A stretch of DNA of 64,000 bases, taken from positions 124,001-188,000 of the forward strand of contig NZ_SHNN01000003.1 of the NCBI RefSeq assembly GCF_026262625.1, read 5' to 3'. Both the position numbers and the translations under genes were made by a program. Each line of letters opens with the position of its first letter. Position 1 is the first letter of the stretch. The DNA is from Candidatus Litorirhabdus singularis. Its GTDB lineage: Bacteria > Pseudomonadota > Gammaproteobacteria > Pseudomonadales > Halieaceae. Under the pieces are notes generated by a model. It worked only from the letters and a program-made list of their open reading frames with translations, did no database searches and was not told the origin of the DNA. Below, piece by piece: positions 33,637 to 42,694 of the stretch.

Positions 33637-35056
33637 TAATGCTCTCCCCTTGCCGACTAGCAGCCACCTGCAGAGCCCCGTAGCGCGGCTGATCAATGGC
33701 CAATTGTCCGGCAACGGTTTGGCGCATATGCTCGGCCAGACCTGGAGCATCCAGAGCCAAGCCCTGACGCAGTGCCACAGCCAGCTGACGCCTTAGGCTC
33801 AGTGCATCGCCCGTGGCATTGAGTAATTGCTGCAGCCGGGTTGCTTCTGCCTGCGCCAGTTCCGTTCCATAGTCAGCTTCACGACGTGCGGTCGCTATAG
33901 AATTGGCTGCCACCCGTGACAGAAATGCCAGCCGCGGGTCAGCGCTGGCGCTAACCTCCTCGCGCAGGAAGGTCTCGACACTGGAAAGTAGCTCATCAAG
34001 CACCGGTAACTGGGTCTCCATAGCGGCTTCGTTAGCCCCTGTGGGCAATACAAAATCACCGGGGATCAACAGATTAACGCAGTCCATCTGAGCCTCCGAC
34101 GAGCGTCTGCCAATCGCCGGACGCTCTACGCTGGGGTTATCTCCGCTGCGCCAGCTCTGCGCCATGCGCAGACACGCAATGGCCCACCAAAACGAACCGA
34201 AAACCTGCCAATAGTGCAACTGCTCATGGGTCACCGCGACTTTGGCAACGGCGTTATAACCGGCCAGCAAATCTTCTATGTGGCCAAACCCACCGACTGG
34301 CAGCTGAGTGTTACCAAAACGCCAGGAATTAACGCACAGCCAACCAAGATCGCGAACCGGATCGCCCAAATGTGCGATCTCCCAATCCAGCACCGCAGTA
34401 ATTCCGGCCTCAGTCACCATCAGGTTGCCATTGCGAAAATCGCCGTGCACCAGATTGATTTGCGGATTTTGCGGCAGGTTCTGCAGCAGCCAGCGCGCGG
34501 TGTAATCCAGCATCGGCTCAGCAAGTCCCAGTTCCTGGTAATAGTTCCAGGACTCGTGCACCAGTTGCTCTGGTGTGAGCTGCATCAAGTGCTGATCGAG
34601 GCCTTCAGTACGCCAGTCAATATTGTGAATACGCGCCAGAATCTCACCACACTGGCGCGCCAGCTGCGGCCGCACCACCGCCAACTGCTCCGAGCGAACA
34701 ATACGCGAGCCCAGGGTTTCACCGTCTAACCACTGCATGAAGAAGCCACCGCCAAGGCCGTCCTCCTCGCGCAATACATAGTAAATCTCTGGCTCCGGAA
34801 TACCGGCTTGGCCCATTAGCTGCAATAGTCGCGCCTCTGCATCCAGGCCGATACCGGCGACGTCACCGGTGTCAGTACCCCCCAGTGGCGAGCGGCGCAG
34901 TGCGTAAAAGCATTCGACACCGCCGATAAGGACCTTTAAACGATAGGTCTCCAGACTGGCCCCTGCAGTCAGCCGCGAACAATCCAGCAGCGCCTCGAAA
35001 CCCGCGAATTCGCGAGCCATAACTGCGGCGACACCTTCTTCAAATTTATCGGACAC
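33629..35056 (-). CDS. Phosphotransferase (APH fold) fused to DUF6285
   Basis: A 475-residue two-domain protein. The N-terminal part (to about residue 330) is an aminoglycoside-phosphotransferase/choline-kinase fold with HGDFRNGN (204-211, catalytic D206) and metal-binding DWE (224-226). The C-terminal 110 residues match DUF6285 (DPRLAFLSRVAANSIATARREADYG). Such kinases next to acyl-CoA dehydrogenases resemble Pseudomonas LvaA and mammalian ACAD10/11, which phosphorylate the hydroxyl of a hydroxyacyl-CoA so it can be eliminated. One-base overlap with the dehydrogenase gene strongly supports joint function. Confidence 0.88.
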   Translation of the reverse strand: MSDKFEEGVAAVMAREFAGFEALLDCSRLTAGASLETYRLKVLIGGVECFYALRRSPLGGTDTGDVAGIGLDAEARLLQLMGQAGIPEPEIYYVLREEDGLGGGFFMQWLDGETLGSRIVRSEQLAVVRPQLARQCGEILARIHNIDWRTEGLDQHLMQLTPEQLVHESWNYYQELGLAEPMLDYTARWLLQNLPQNPQINLVHGDFRNGNLMVTEAGITAVLDWEIAHLGDPVRDLGWLCVNSWRFGNTQLPVGGFGHIEDLLAGYNAVAKVAVTHEQLHYWQVFGSFWWAIACLRMAQSWRSGDNPSVERPAIGRRSSEAQMDCVNLLIPGDFVLPTGANEAAMETQLPVLDELLSSVETFLREEVSASADPRLAFLSRVAANSIATARREADYGTELAQAEATRLQQLLNATGDALSLRRQLAVALRQGLALDAPGLAEHMRQTVAGQLAIDQPRYGALQVAASRQGESINE

Positions 35057-36324
35057 TAGTCGTCTACACCTTTGGGCGCCTGCTGCTTCATAAACCCGAA
35101 CAGGTAACCTGCGACACGGCGCATCTGAATCTCTTCAGCACCTTCAGTAATTCGATAACGACGGTGATGACGATAAATGTGCTCAAACGGCTTATAACGC
35201 GAGTAACCCAGGCCACCGTGCACCTGCATGGCACGATCCGCCGCCTCACAGCACAGACGATTAGACCAGTAGTTACACATGGAAACTTTATCGGAACAGG
35301 AAAACGCGCCTTCGGTGTCCATCAGCCAGGCAGTCTTGTGAATCAACGCGCGCAACATTTCACACTGTGTTTGCAGCTCTACCAGAGGGAACTGAATGCC
35401 CTGATTAACGGAGAGCGGCTTACCAAACGGTTTGCGCTCCATCGCGTATTTCACCGACTCGTCAATGCAGTACTGGGCCGCACCCAGGCTTGAGGCCGCC
35501 TGACGAATCCGATTCTCATTAAAGAAATGCTGCACCAATTGCAGGCCCCGGCCCTCGCCGCCGAATATTTCGGTATCGGCAATGCGCACATCCGTGAAAG
35601 AGACATGGGCATGGTCACTGGGCATATTGAAGGTCCACAGATACTCCTCAACCTTGACCCCTGGCGCGTCCATCGGCACCAGGAATGCGGTAATACCTTT
35701 GCCATCGCCAGGTTCTCCCGAGGTACGTGCCATAACAATATCGCGCGTCGCCTTGTGCACCCCGGTGTTCCAGGTTTTCTCCCCTTTGATAATCCAATGG
35801 TCACCGTCGCGCACGGCGGTGGTTTCCATGTAAGTGGCATCAGAACCGTGAGCGGGCTCAGTAATACCCATAGCAAAACCCACCTGACCCGCTGCCAGAC
35901 CTTTGACCCACTGTTCCTTTTGCGCCTCGGTACCATATTCAAGCATCAGCAGCAGGCCGATGTTATTACCAACGATGGCGTGCTCATTCTGCAGGTCACA
36001 GTGCAGCCCCAAACCTTTGTGTGCCAGATGCTCGCGAATAATCGCCATGCCCAAATTACTGCCGTCACGACCACCATATTCGCTGGGGAACGGATAACTG
36101 AATAGCCCCGCTTCCACTGCCAAATTACGCGCCTGACGCAGCAGGTCTTCCCACTCCTCATTGGGTAAGCCCTCGCGTTCCCAATCGGTACGGGCATCCT
36201 CACGACGGTGGTCGAAGAAACGCATATTGTCGTCCTTGCGCTCCAGCGGCTTAATTTTGTCCTCAATAAACTGGTCCACCTCGACCAGGAAATTGGCGAT
36301 ATCCTCAGGGATATTAAAATCCAT
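35056..36324 (-). CDS. Acyl-CoA dehydrogenase (ACAD10/11-like)
   Basis: A 422-residue FAD enzyme. Substrate/FAD blocks include QVGFAMGITEPAHGSDATYMETTA and HWIIKGEKTWNTG; the C-terminal QVHGGLGYSRYKPFEHIYRHHRRYRITEGAEEIQMRRVA holds the catalytic-base Glu at the usual place (TEGAEEIQ, where YEGT is common). Because it is fused by one-base overlap to the phosphotransferase, it may act on phospho-acyl-CoA, eliminating phosphate like LvaC/ACAD11, rather than as an ordinary beta-oxidation enzyme. A GCAGGAG ribosome site precedes the ATG. Confidence 0.9.
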   Translation of the reverse strand: MDFNIPEDIANFLVEVDQFIEDKIKPLERKDDNMRFFDHRREDARTDWEREGLPNEEWEDLLRQARNLAVEAGLFSYPFPSEYGGRDGSNLGMAIIREHLAHKGLGLHCDLQNEHAIVGNNIGLLLMLEYGTEAQKEQWVKGLAAGQVGFAMGITEPAHGSDATYMETTAVRDGDHWIIKGEKTWNTGVHKATRDIVMARTSGEPGDGKGITAFLVPMDAPGVKVEEYLWTFNMPSDHAHVSFTDVRIADTEIFGGEGRGLQLVQHFFNENRIRQAASSLGAAQYCIDESVKYAMERKPFGKPLSVNQGIQFPLVELQTQCEMLRALIHKTAWLMDTEGAFSCSDKVSMCNYWSNRLCCEAADRAMQVHGGLGYSRYKPFEHIYRHHRRYRITEGAEEIQMRRVAGYLFGFMKQQAPKGVDD

Positions 36325-36377
36325 TGTTTTGCTCCTGCTTGTAGTTATTAGTTATTAGTGACTACGGTTATTCGTTA

Positions 36378-36809
36378 CTACTGGGCTCTGACGTAAGACT
36401 CCAGACCGGAAGACATGCTCTGGTAGGCGGCTTCCAGCTCGGCGCTAACAGTGGCCTCGTTGATTTCAGGTAAGACCTCGAATTCGCCCTTCCAATTAAG
36501 ACTACAGCTGCCGTTTGTTATCGCTTCAACTTGCACTCGGGCTTGGTAGCTAGCCATGCCACCTGCTCCGGCTGCGGTCAGCGAATAGGTGAGTGCCAGC
36601 GCCTCCGGATCCAGTGCGTCTAGCCGCTCACTGATTTTGCCGAGGCCAGGTATATCCAGATGTCGAATCATACCTACACCCTGCCCTTGCAGCTCCACCG
36701 TGCCCAAACCACCTGTGGCCCAGTCCAGAAATTGCCCAAAGTCAGCCAACACAGACCAGACATCTTGCGCAGCGCATTGCACCGGTATTACACAGCTGAC
36801 TGTGGTCAT
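36378..36809 (-). CDS. SRPBCC (START/Bet v1-like) family protein
   Basis: A 143-residue helix-grip protein of the polyketide-cyclase/START type: an opening VSCVIPVQCAAQDVWSVLADFGQFLDWATG, a central beta sheet and a long C-terminal helix (AELEAAYQSMSSGLESYVRAQ). Such proteins bind hydrophobic ligands in a deep pocket and can be ligand carriers or cyclases. It sits 12 bases after the TetR gene and 53 before the dehydrogenase gene, so it probably handles the operon's substrate. Confidence 0.82.
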   Translation of the reverse strand: MTTVSCVIPVQCAAQDVWSVLADFGQFLDWATGGLGTVELQGQGVGMIRHLDIPGLGKISERLDALDPEALALTYSLTAAGAGGMASYQARVQVEAITNGSCSLNWKGEFEVLPEINEATVSAELEAAYQSMSSGLESYVRAQ

Positions 36810-36821
36810 AGGCTATTCTCG

Positions 36822-37475
36822 TCAAACATTATCACTCCAATTTTTTAGCACGATTTGGCCCTGTTCACTGACCACACCGGACAGCGACGTTAGCATGCTC
36901 TGACGAGACATTGTGGGCAGGCTCGACAGGCTTAACAAGCCCTTATTCCAGAGCAGTAGCACACCCCAGGTGTGCGCCGTCAGCAGCGCTGCTGTGCGAG
37001 CTGATTGCACTCTCCGGGTAAGCTCGCCGCGGCGCTGAGCGTGCCGTAACTGACGTTGCAGAAACTTTTGATTGGACCGCAACAGCAGGTCGACGATGGG
37101 GCTTGAATCCTCAGCCTGAAAAAGTGCCCTCGACATAGCTTGAGCATACTCCGGGCTGACCAGAATCTGTGCGCTAATAGCATCCGTGTAACGTAATATC
37201 GCTGCAAGGCCCGCGGCTTGCTCACCGGCTTGCACCTGAGTAACGATGGCATCCAGCAGGTCGGCGACCGCGGCCATGACCAGCCCGTCCTTGGTAGCAA
37301 ACAGGTTATAAAGGGTTTTGTCGGAAACCTCACTAACCCGCGCCAGTTCACGCATGGTCAGCCCATCGTAGCCACGATTGGCAATCAGCTCTCGCGCTGA
37401 TTGCAGCACACGCTCCTGGCGTTCTTGCTGCCGTGGTGAAGAATAGCTGCCACGTTTGCTGCCCACCTTTGCCAA
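36822..37475 (-). CDS. TetR-family transcriptional regulator
   Basis: A 217-residue regulator. The N-terminal helix-turn-helix reads GLTMRELARVSEVSDKTLYNLFATKDGLV (about residues 38-66); the rest is a ligand-binding helical domain. It starts with TTG after a GAGG ribosome site; a GTG three codons later is an alternative. It is first gene of the seven-gene minus-strand operon and divergent from the P450 gene, so it probably represses both directions from the 109-base gap until a pathway intermediate binds. Confidence 0.9.
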   Translation of the reverse strand: MAKVGSKRGSYSSPRQQERQERVLQSARELIANRGYDGLTMRELARVSEVSDKTLYNLFATKDGLVMAAVADLLDAIVTQVQAGEQAAGLAAILRYTDAISAQILVSPEYAQAMSRALFQAEDSSPIVDLLLRSNQKFLQRQLRHAQRRGELTRRVQSARTAALLTAHTWGVLLLWNKGLLSLSSLPTMSRQSMLTSLSGVVSEQGQIVLKNWSDNV

Positions 37476-37524
37476 AACCTCTAAACTCCATCGCTGCCAG
37501 TCGTGAAATAAATACTAACGCAGG

Positions 37525-37557
37525 TTGCTATTCAAAAATACACCATGCTATATTTTT
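37525..37557 (+). promoter_or_regulatory. Candidate P450 promoter with overlapping inverted repeat
   Basis: TTGCTA (37525-37530) and TATATT (37549-37554) are spaced by 18 bases. The inverted repeat AAAAATA (37534-37540) and TATTTTT (37551-37557) lies over the spacer and the -10, a good place for repression by the neighbouring TetR protein. Prediction from sequence only. Confidence 0.4.
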
Positions 37558-37584
37558 TAAAATAATTTATCAGGAACCCTCGCC

Positions 37585-38733
37585 ATGCACTTTTATGACC
37601 CTGACATCGCGGCCGACCCCTACCCCCATTACCAGCACTGGCGGGAGCAGCAGCCGGTTTTCCGTGATGAGACGTCAGGCCAATGGATAATCAGTCGCCA
37701 TGCCGATGTGGTTGCAGCCCTCAAAAATCCCCAATTGTTCTCTTCCTCAGCTTTCGCCCAAAGCGAACAAAGTGCTGTCACCCTACCTTTATTGTCAGAT
37801 GATCCACCGCGCCATACCCAGTTGCGAGCGCTGGTTAACCGCGCCTTTACCAGCCGCACGCTGAAGCAAATTGAAGCCGACGTGGTCCGGCTCAGTAACA
37901 GTATGATTGCGGCATTACCCAGCGGCGAGCCGGTAGACATCGCCGAACAATTCACGATCCCGCTGCCGGTGGCAGTCATCGCCCAGATGATGGGTATTCC
38001 AGTAGCACGCGGCGAAGACTTCAAGCGCTGGTCCGACGCGCTGACCGGCACCTCGGAGGCGGATGACATGGAGTCGCGCATGCCCGACATCATGGAGATG
38101 GCCGCGTTCTTCAGCTCGCTGATACCGGAACGGCGCGCCAATCCCGGCCAGGATCTTATTAGCCAGGTGGTCAATGCCGAGGTCGATGGAGAGCACATGT
38201 CGGATGAGGACATTGCGGGCTTCTGCATGCTGCTGTTGATTGCTGGTAATGAAACCACCACTAGCCTGCTCAGCAATCTTCTACACCATGCCGCCAGCAA
38301 TCAGGGGGTATGGCAACAACTGCGTGACAACCGCGATGGCATTGATGCTGCCATCGAGGAAATATTGCGCTTTGATGCGCCGGTGCAGTTTGTGTTTCGT
38401 ACGGTGATGGAAGATTTCACCCTGCACGGACAGCAACTCAGCGCCGGCGATATTGCAGTGCTGCTGATGGGCTCTGCCAATCGTGACTCAGATCACCACG
38501 AGACCCCCGAGCAATTTCGCCTGGACCGTAAACAGAACTCGCACCTGACCTTTGGCCACGGCATTCACTTCTGCATTGGTGCACCGTTGGGCCGACTGGA
38601 AGCCCGCATCGCCCTGGAGTCAATGCTCGATCGATTCAGCTCCGTGCACCACGCTGAACAAGCCAACGAACGAACGCACTCCCAAATGTTGCGCGGCTTC
38701 CACCACTTGTGGCTGGAATTTAAAACTGCCTGA
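37585..38733 (+). CDS. Cytochrome P450
   Basis: A 382-residue soluble P450. Heme loop FGHGIHFCIGAPLGRLEAR with ligand C330; I-helix LLIAGNETTTSLL with the oxygen-activating Thr; K-helix EEILRFD; DDPPRHTQLRALVNRAF near residue 72. The class is broad, and substrate cannot be assigned. It is followed 15 bases later by the Rieske oxygenase gene, so the two oxygenases form an operon. Neither ferredoxin nor reductase is encoded nearby. Confidence 0.93.
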   Translation: MHFYDPDIAADPYPHYQHWREQQPVFRDETSGQWIISRHADVVAALKNPQLFSSSAFAQSEQSAVTLPLLSDDPPRHTQLRALVNRAFTSRTLKQIEADVVRLSNSMIAALPSGEPVDIAEQFTIPLPVAVIAQMMGIPVARGEDFKRWSDALTGTSEADDMESRMPDIMEMAAFFSSLIPERRANPGQDLISQVVNAEVDGEHMSDEDIAGFCMLLLIAGNETTTSLLSNLLHHAASNQGVWQQLRDNRDGIDAAIEEILRFDAPVQFVFRTVMEDFTLHGQQLSAGDIAVLLMGSANRDSDHHETPEQFRLDRKQNSHLTFGHGIHFCIGAPLGRLEARIALESMLDRFSSVHHAEQANERTHSQMLRGFHHLWLEFKTA

Positions 38734-38748
38734 AGGAGCATTAATACC

Positions 38749-40008
38749 ATGACCATGAGCCAGGAAGAAGTCAGCAAGCTGCGCCACTTAATGGAGTTTG
38801 AAGCTACCCGCACCGAGCCTCCCCTGGCCTGGCCGCGGACACCGGATATTCCTGCTGGCCGCTACGTCGACCCGCGTTTCTTTGCCCTGGAGCAGGAGCA
38901 CGTATGGCGCAAGTCCTGGCTACTGGCGGCTCACATTGACGAGGTACCGGAGCCCGGTTGCTTCATGCTGTGGGAAAATACCGGCCAACCGATAGTCATT
39001 ACGCATGCCGAAGACGGCCAGATAAACGCCTTTTATAACACCTGTAGTCATCGCGGTGCGCCCGTAGTCACCCAGCCCAGTGGCAAAAAGAAGCGCCTGA
39101 CCTGCGCCTACCATGGCTGGAGTTACGATCACTCCGGTGCGCTCTGCGCCATTCGTGACCCGGAGGACTTTCATGATCTGGACCTGTCTCAGCGCGGGCT
39201 TCAGCCAGTGCGCTGCGAGCGCTTTGGGAATCTGATTTTTGTCAATCTGGACCCGCAGGCGATGACACTGCTGGAGTGGCTGGGGCCTATTGCCGACGAA
39301 TGGGAAGAGTTTCAGTTTCACAACTGCCGACTGGCCGCCCGCCATATCTTCGATCTCGACTGCAACTGGAAGATCGCCATGGAGGCTAACACCGAGGTCT
39401 ATCATGTGCGCAGCATTCACCCGACTACCGTCGCCCCCATCCTTGATGACCGCCGCAACGTCAATACGCTTTACGCCAATGGCCACGGCCGCATGGTGGC
39501 GCCCACTCCAGCAGGTAAGTCGAGTTTGGAAGCCGTGGCAGCACCACCCGATATCGCCCAGATCGATGGCGTCGGCGAGATTGGCCGCACCTGCACACAG
39601 TCCTACGGTTTGTTTCCCAACTATGTGTCGCCGCTGAGCCAGTTCGCGATTCCACCGATTCTGTTCTGGCCCAACGGCATCAACAAGTGCCGCATGGAGA
39701 CGTGGACCATGGCGCCAGCCTGGAAAGAGGGTATGAAGCCCAACCTGTGGACTGAGAACGATGGTGCCAGCCTATGTCAGGTGCTGTTGGAGGACACCCA
39801 GTTCGGTGAGAAAATTCAAAAATCGATGGAATCCCTGGGGTTCAAGGGCGTGCCGCTGAGCTACCAGGAGGCCCGCATTTACCACTGGAACGAGGCCGCC
39901 GATCGTATGATCGGCATTGACAATATTCCCGAGGAATTACGCGTCGCGCAGGTGATTGGCGAAGAGTGGATTTATCCCAATGATCCGCGACTGGAACAAA
40001 TGGCCTAA
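38749..40008 (+). CDS. Rieske non-heme iron oxygenase, alpha subunit
   Basis: A 419-residue terminal oxygenase subunit. The [2Fe-2S] Rieske ligands are C99, H101, C119 and H122 (CSHRG and CAYHGW). The mononuclear iron site is in NWKIAMEANTEVYHVRSIH, with the bridging acidic residue and the two His. Family members hydroxylate aromatic or aliphatic rings or demethylate methoxy/quaternary amines. AAGGAGC precedes the ATG. No small (beta) subunit gene is adjacent, consistent with the homotrimeric alpha-only type. Convergent four-base overlap (CTAA) with the hydrolase. Confidence 0.9.
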   Translation: MTMSQEEVSKLRHLMEFEATRTEPPLAWPRTPDIPAGRYVDPRFFALEQEHVWRKSWLLAAHIDEVPEPGCFMLWENTGQPIVITHAEDGQINAFYNTCSHRGAPVVTQPSGKKKRLTCAYHGWSYDHSGALCAIRDPEDFHDLDLSQRGLQPVRCERFGNLIFVNLDPQAMTLLEWLGPIADEWEEFQFHNCRLAARHIFDLDCNWKIAMEANTEVYHVRSIHPTTVAPILDDRRNVNTLYANGHGRMVAPTPAGKSSLEAVAAPPDIAQIDGVGEIGRTCTQSYGLFPNYVSPLSQFAIPPILFWPNGINKCRMETWTMAPAWKEGMKPNLWTENDGASLCQVLLEDTQFGEKIQKSMESLGFKGVPLSYQEARIYHWNEAADRMIGIDNIPEELRVAQVIGEEWIYPNDPRLEQMA

Positions 40009-40889
40009 GCCTCACCCCAGCGCGCAACCTGCTCGCGGATCAGCTCCACCACCGCCTGCGGACGCTGCATGGGAATGAAGTGCGAACAATCGGACCAGTG
40101 CTGCTCTACCGCATTGGGAAAAACATCGACCAGTCCCGGCCAGGTCGGGGACGAAGAAAAGTCCATGAATGATCCTGGCGCCGGGGACTGCGCACGAACA
40201 ATCAGCACTGGTATTTCCACTCGGGCAATGCTCTGGTAGATATCACTATTGCTGCGCGACGTCATATAAACCTCCGCCTCAATGTCTGGAGGACAGGCCA
40301 GCACAAAACCACCGCCGGCAGCCGGTAACAAACCCCACTGGCAATAGTCGCGAAATATCCGCTCATCCATCAACGGAAACGAGCTTTTAGGAGCCAGTCG
40401 GGCGACCATGTCATCGACACTTTCAAATTGGTTGCGGCGTTTTGAAGCCGGATGCTTACCCCCCGGAAAGTGGGCACGAAAATCATTGTCTGACTGATAG
40501 GCCTGCGGTTCCAGTACGGTAGGGTCCAGTAAAACCAGTCGGGCAAAGCGATCACACAGAGCGGCAGCATCCGCCATGGCGTGAGCCCCCATGCTGTGAC
40601 TGATACCAATCACATTGCTCAGCTGCAGGAATTCCAGCAGCGCCACCAGATCCTCGGCAAAAATTCGCCAACTGCCAGCCGCCAACTTCTCACTACGACC
40701 GTGACCGCGCAAATCCACAGCAATGCTGTGTAAATCCGGAAAGGCTTCTGCCTGATAATCCCATAACCGTGCGTGAAAACCAGTGGCATGCACAAACACC
40801 AACGACGGTGCATCGGCGCGCGCCTGGCCACGCTCGTAATAAGCCAGCTCGGCGCCATTAAGTTTTACCTGATGAAATACCGGATCCAT
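40005..40889 (-). CDS. Alpha/beta hydrolase
   Basis: A 294-residue cytoplasmic hydrolase. Blocks: HATGFHARLWDYQ (oxyanion His), DLRGHGRSEK, nucleophile elbow ISHSMGAHAMA in which the first Gly of GxSxG is Ser, and the catalytic His in DCSHFIPMQRP. The ATG used has AGAGGTG upstream; an earlier ATG would add an Arg-rich leader without a signal. Substrate unknown. It faces the P450-Rieske pair and could cleave their product. Divergent from the MFS gene. Confidence 0.86.
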   Translation of the reverse strand: MDPVFHQVKLNGAELAYYERGQARADAPSLVFVHATGFHARLWDYQAEAFPDLHSIAVDLRGHGRSEKLAAGSWRIFAEDLVALLEFLQLSNVIGISHSMGAHAMADAAALCDRFARLVLLDPTVLEPQAYQSDNDFRAHFPGGKHPASKRRNQFESVDDMVARLAPKSSFPLMDERIFRDYCQWGLLPAAGGGFVLACPPDIEAEVYMTSRSNSDIYQSIARVEIPVLIVRAQSPAPGSFMDFSSSPTWPGLVDVFPNAVEQHWSDCSHFIPMQRPQAVVELIREQVARWGEA

Positions 40890-41023
40890 AAACACCTCTA
40901 ATAACAGCGGCGAATGGTAACCGCCAGAACCGCGCCTGACCAGCGCCCGGCTGCAGTCATCGTTGATAGGGATTGGCTGCAAGTCATGCTAACGTGTGCC
41001 CCTGCAGCAGCTATAGCGACCCC

Positions 41024-42361
41024 ATGCGTACCACACAAAAGAAAGTTTCACAGGAATCTAAAGAGATTACTCAGGCACCTGCCCGTGAACTCTGGTCATG
41101 GGCGTTTTATGACTTTGCCAACTCCGGCTATACCACCGTCGTGCTCACCACGATTTACTCTGCGTTCTTTGTTGGCGTCATCGCCGCCGACGTGGACAGC
41201 GACGCACCAGGAACCGCCACCCTGCTATGGACCATGGCGATTGCCGCCGCCAATCTTATCGTCCTGATCAGCGGGCCCATACTGGGAGCGATTGCAGACC
41301 AACGAGCCTGCAAGAAAACACTGTTAATGGTATCCAGCGTTGTCTGCGTCATTGCCACCGCCTTGCTGGCAACTGCAGGCCCTGGACAAATTCCACTGGC
41401 AATGGCTTTGCTGGTGCTATCAGCGATCGCCTTTGCCAGCGGTGAAAACTTTATCGCTTCCTTTCTGCCTGAAATTGCTCCCAGCGGAAAAATGGGCCGT
41501 ATCTCCGGTTACGGCTGGAGTCTGGGCTACTTCGGCGGGCTGCTAACCCTGGCCAGCTGTCTGGCCTACATTACCTGGGCCAGCGAACGCGGCGATACCG
41601 CCGCAGACTATGTGCCGGTAACTCTGGTTATTACTGCCGCCATATTTGCGGCCGCGGCCATACCCACATTCCTCTGGTTGCGCGAACGCGCCCGGCCAAG
41701 CACTGGGCCGAAACCGCGCTCCTACATATTGGTAGGTCTGGGGCGGGTGAAAACCACCCTTTCCCACGCCCGCCAGCTACCGGATCTATTTCGATTCCTG
41801 ATCTGCCTCACCATCTATCAGTCGGGCGTGGCAACCGTGATTGTCATCGCCGCTATCTACGCCCAGGAAGTCATGGGTTTTAGCAGCCAAGAATTGATTA
41901 TCCTGATTATGGTCGTGAATTTTGCTGCCGCCATCGGCGCTTTTCTGTTCGGCTTCGCGCAGGACAGGTTCGGCTCTATTCCAAGTCTGGCGGCGGCGCT
42001 GTTAGTCTGGATCGCGGCCGGACTGCTCAGCTTTGCCACTACCACAGCCGACGGATTCTGGGCAGCTGGTCTACTAATCGGCGCTGCCATGGGCGCCACT
42101 CAAGCCGGCGGACGCGCTCTGATCGGTCGCTTTACGCCATTGGAGCGCAGTGGTGAATTTTTTGGTCTATGGGGTTTAGCGGCTCGCGCCGCCGCCATCA
42201 TTGGCCCGCTCAGCTACGGCATCATCAACCGCCTCAGTGACGGCGATCACCGCATCGCTCTGTTATCGACGCTGACCTTTTTTGTAGTCGGGCTAATCCT
42301 GCTACTACGGGTAAATGAAGCTGACGGTGTTGCCGCGCGGTTGCAGCCTTTGCAGCACTAG
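41024..42361 (+). CDS. MFS transporter, UMF1/Atg22-like
   Basis: A 445-residue inner-membrane transporter with about twelve hydrophobic segments. The opening ELWSWAFYDFANSGYTTVVLTTIYSAFF is characteristic of the UMF1 (Atg22-like) group of the major facilitator superfamily; the GYGWSLGYFGGL and RALIGRFTPLERSGEFFGLW blocks also match. Substrates of bacterial members are largely unknown (amino acids or nucleotides are proposed for eukaryotic relatives). Start at ATG preceding MRTTQKK. Confidence 0.88.
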   Translation: MRTTQKKVSQESKEITQAPARELWSWAFYDFANSGYTTVVLTTIYSAFFVGVIAADVDSDAPGTATLLWTMAIAAANLIVLISGPILGAIADQRACKKTLLMVSSVVCVIATALLATAGPGQIPLAMALLVLSAIAFASGENFIASFLPEIAPSGKMGRISGYGWSLGYFGGLLTLASCLAYITWASERGDTAADYVPVTLVITAAIFAAAAIPTFLWLRERARPSTGPKPRSYILVGLGRVKTTLSHARQLPDLFRFLICLTIYQSGVATVIVIAAIYAQEVMGFSSQELIILIMVVNFAAAIGAFLFGFAQDRFGSIPSLAAALLVWIAAGLLSFATTTADGFWAAGLLIGAAMGATQAGGRALIGRFTPLERSGEFFGLWGLAARAAAIIGPLSYGIINRLSDGDHRIALLSTLTFFVVGLILLLRVNEADGVAARLQPLQH

Positions 42362-42386
42362 TACAACACGGTCTTTCGCTACCGCA

Positions 42387-42692
42387 TCAGAGCCCGGCGC
42401 CTTTAACCTGACCGTAAGGCAGCAGTTTGTGCATCACCTTGATATCACCCAAATCCGCAATGCTGGAGATCATATTCTGGAACTCCGGAGTCGCGCAGTG
42501 GGCTGCATAAGCTTCCTCTGACTTATACAGCTCGTAAAACCAGAGTTCATCCGGATCATCCTCTGCCGCATGAAAAACGTAAACAGGTACTCCTTCCTCA
42601 CTGACGGTGGCCTGCTGCATGGTCTGCGTCAGCGCCATGAGTTCTTCGCGCTTTCCGGGCTTGGCCCTGACATTAGTGATAAAAGCCAACAT
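42387..42692 (-). CDS. Antibiotic biosynthesis monooxygenase (ABM) domain protein
   Basis: A 101-residue ferredoxin-like dimeric alpha+beta barrel protein. The pattern FITNVRAKPGKREELMALTQ, then DELWFYELYKSEEAYAAHCATPEF and HKLLPYG is the standard ABM domain, as in YgiN quinol monooxygenase. Likely cofactor-free oxidation of a small aromatic or quinol. It begins two bases after the stop of the membrane-protein gene, so the two form an operon. Confidence 0.87.
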   Translation of the reverse strand: MLAFITNVRAKPGKREELMALTQTMQQATVSEEGVPVYVFHAAEDDPDELWFYELYKSEEAYAAHCATPEFQNMISSIADLGDIKVMHKLLPYGQVKGAGL

Positions 42693-42694
42693 CG

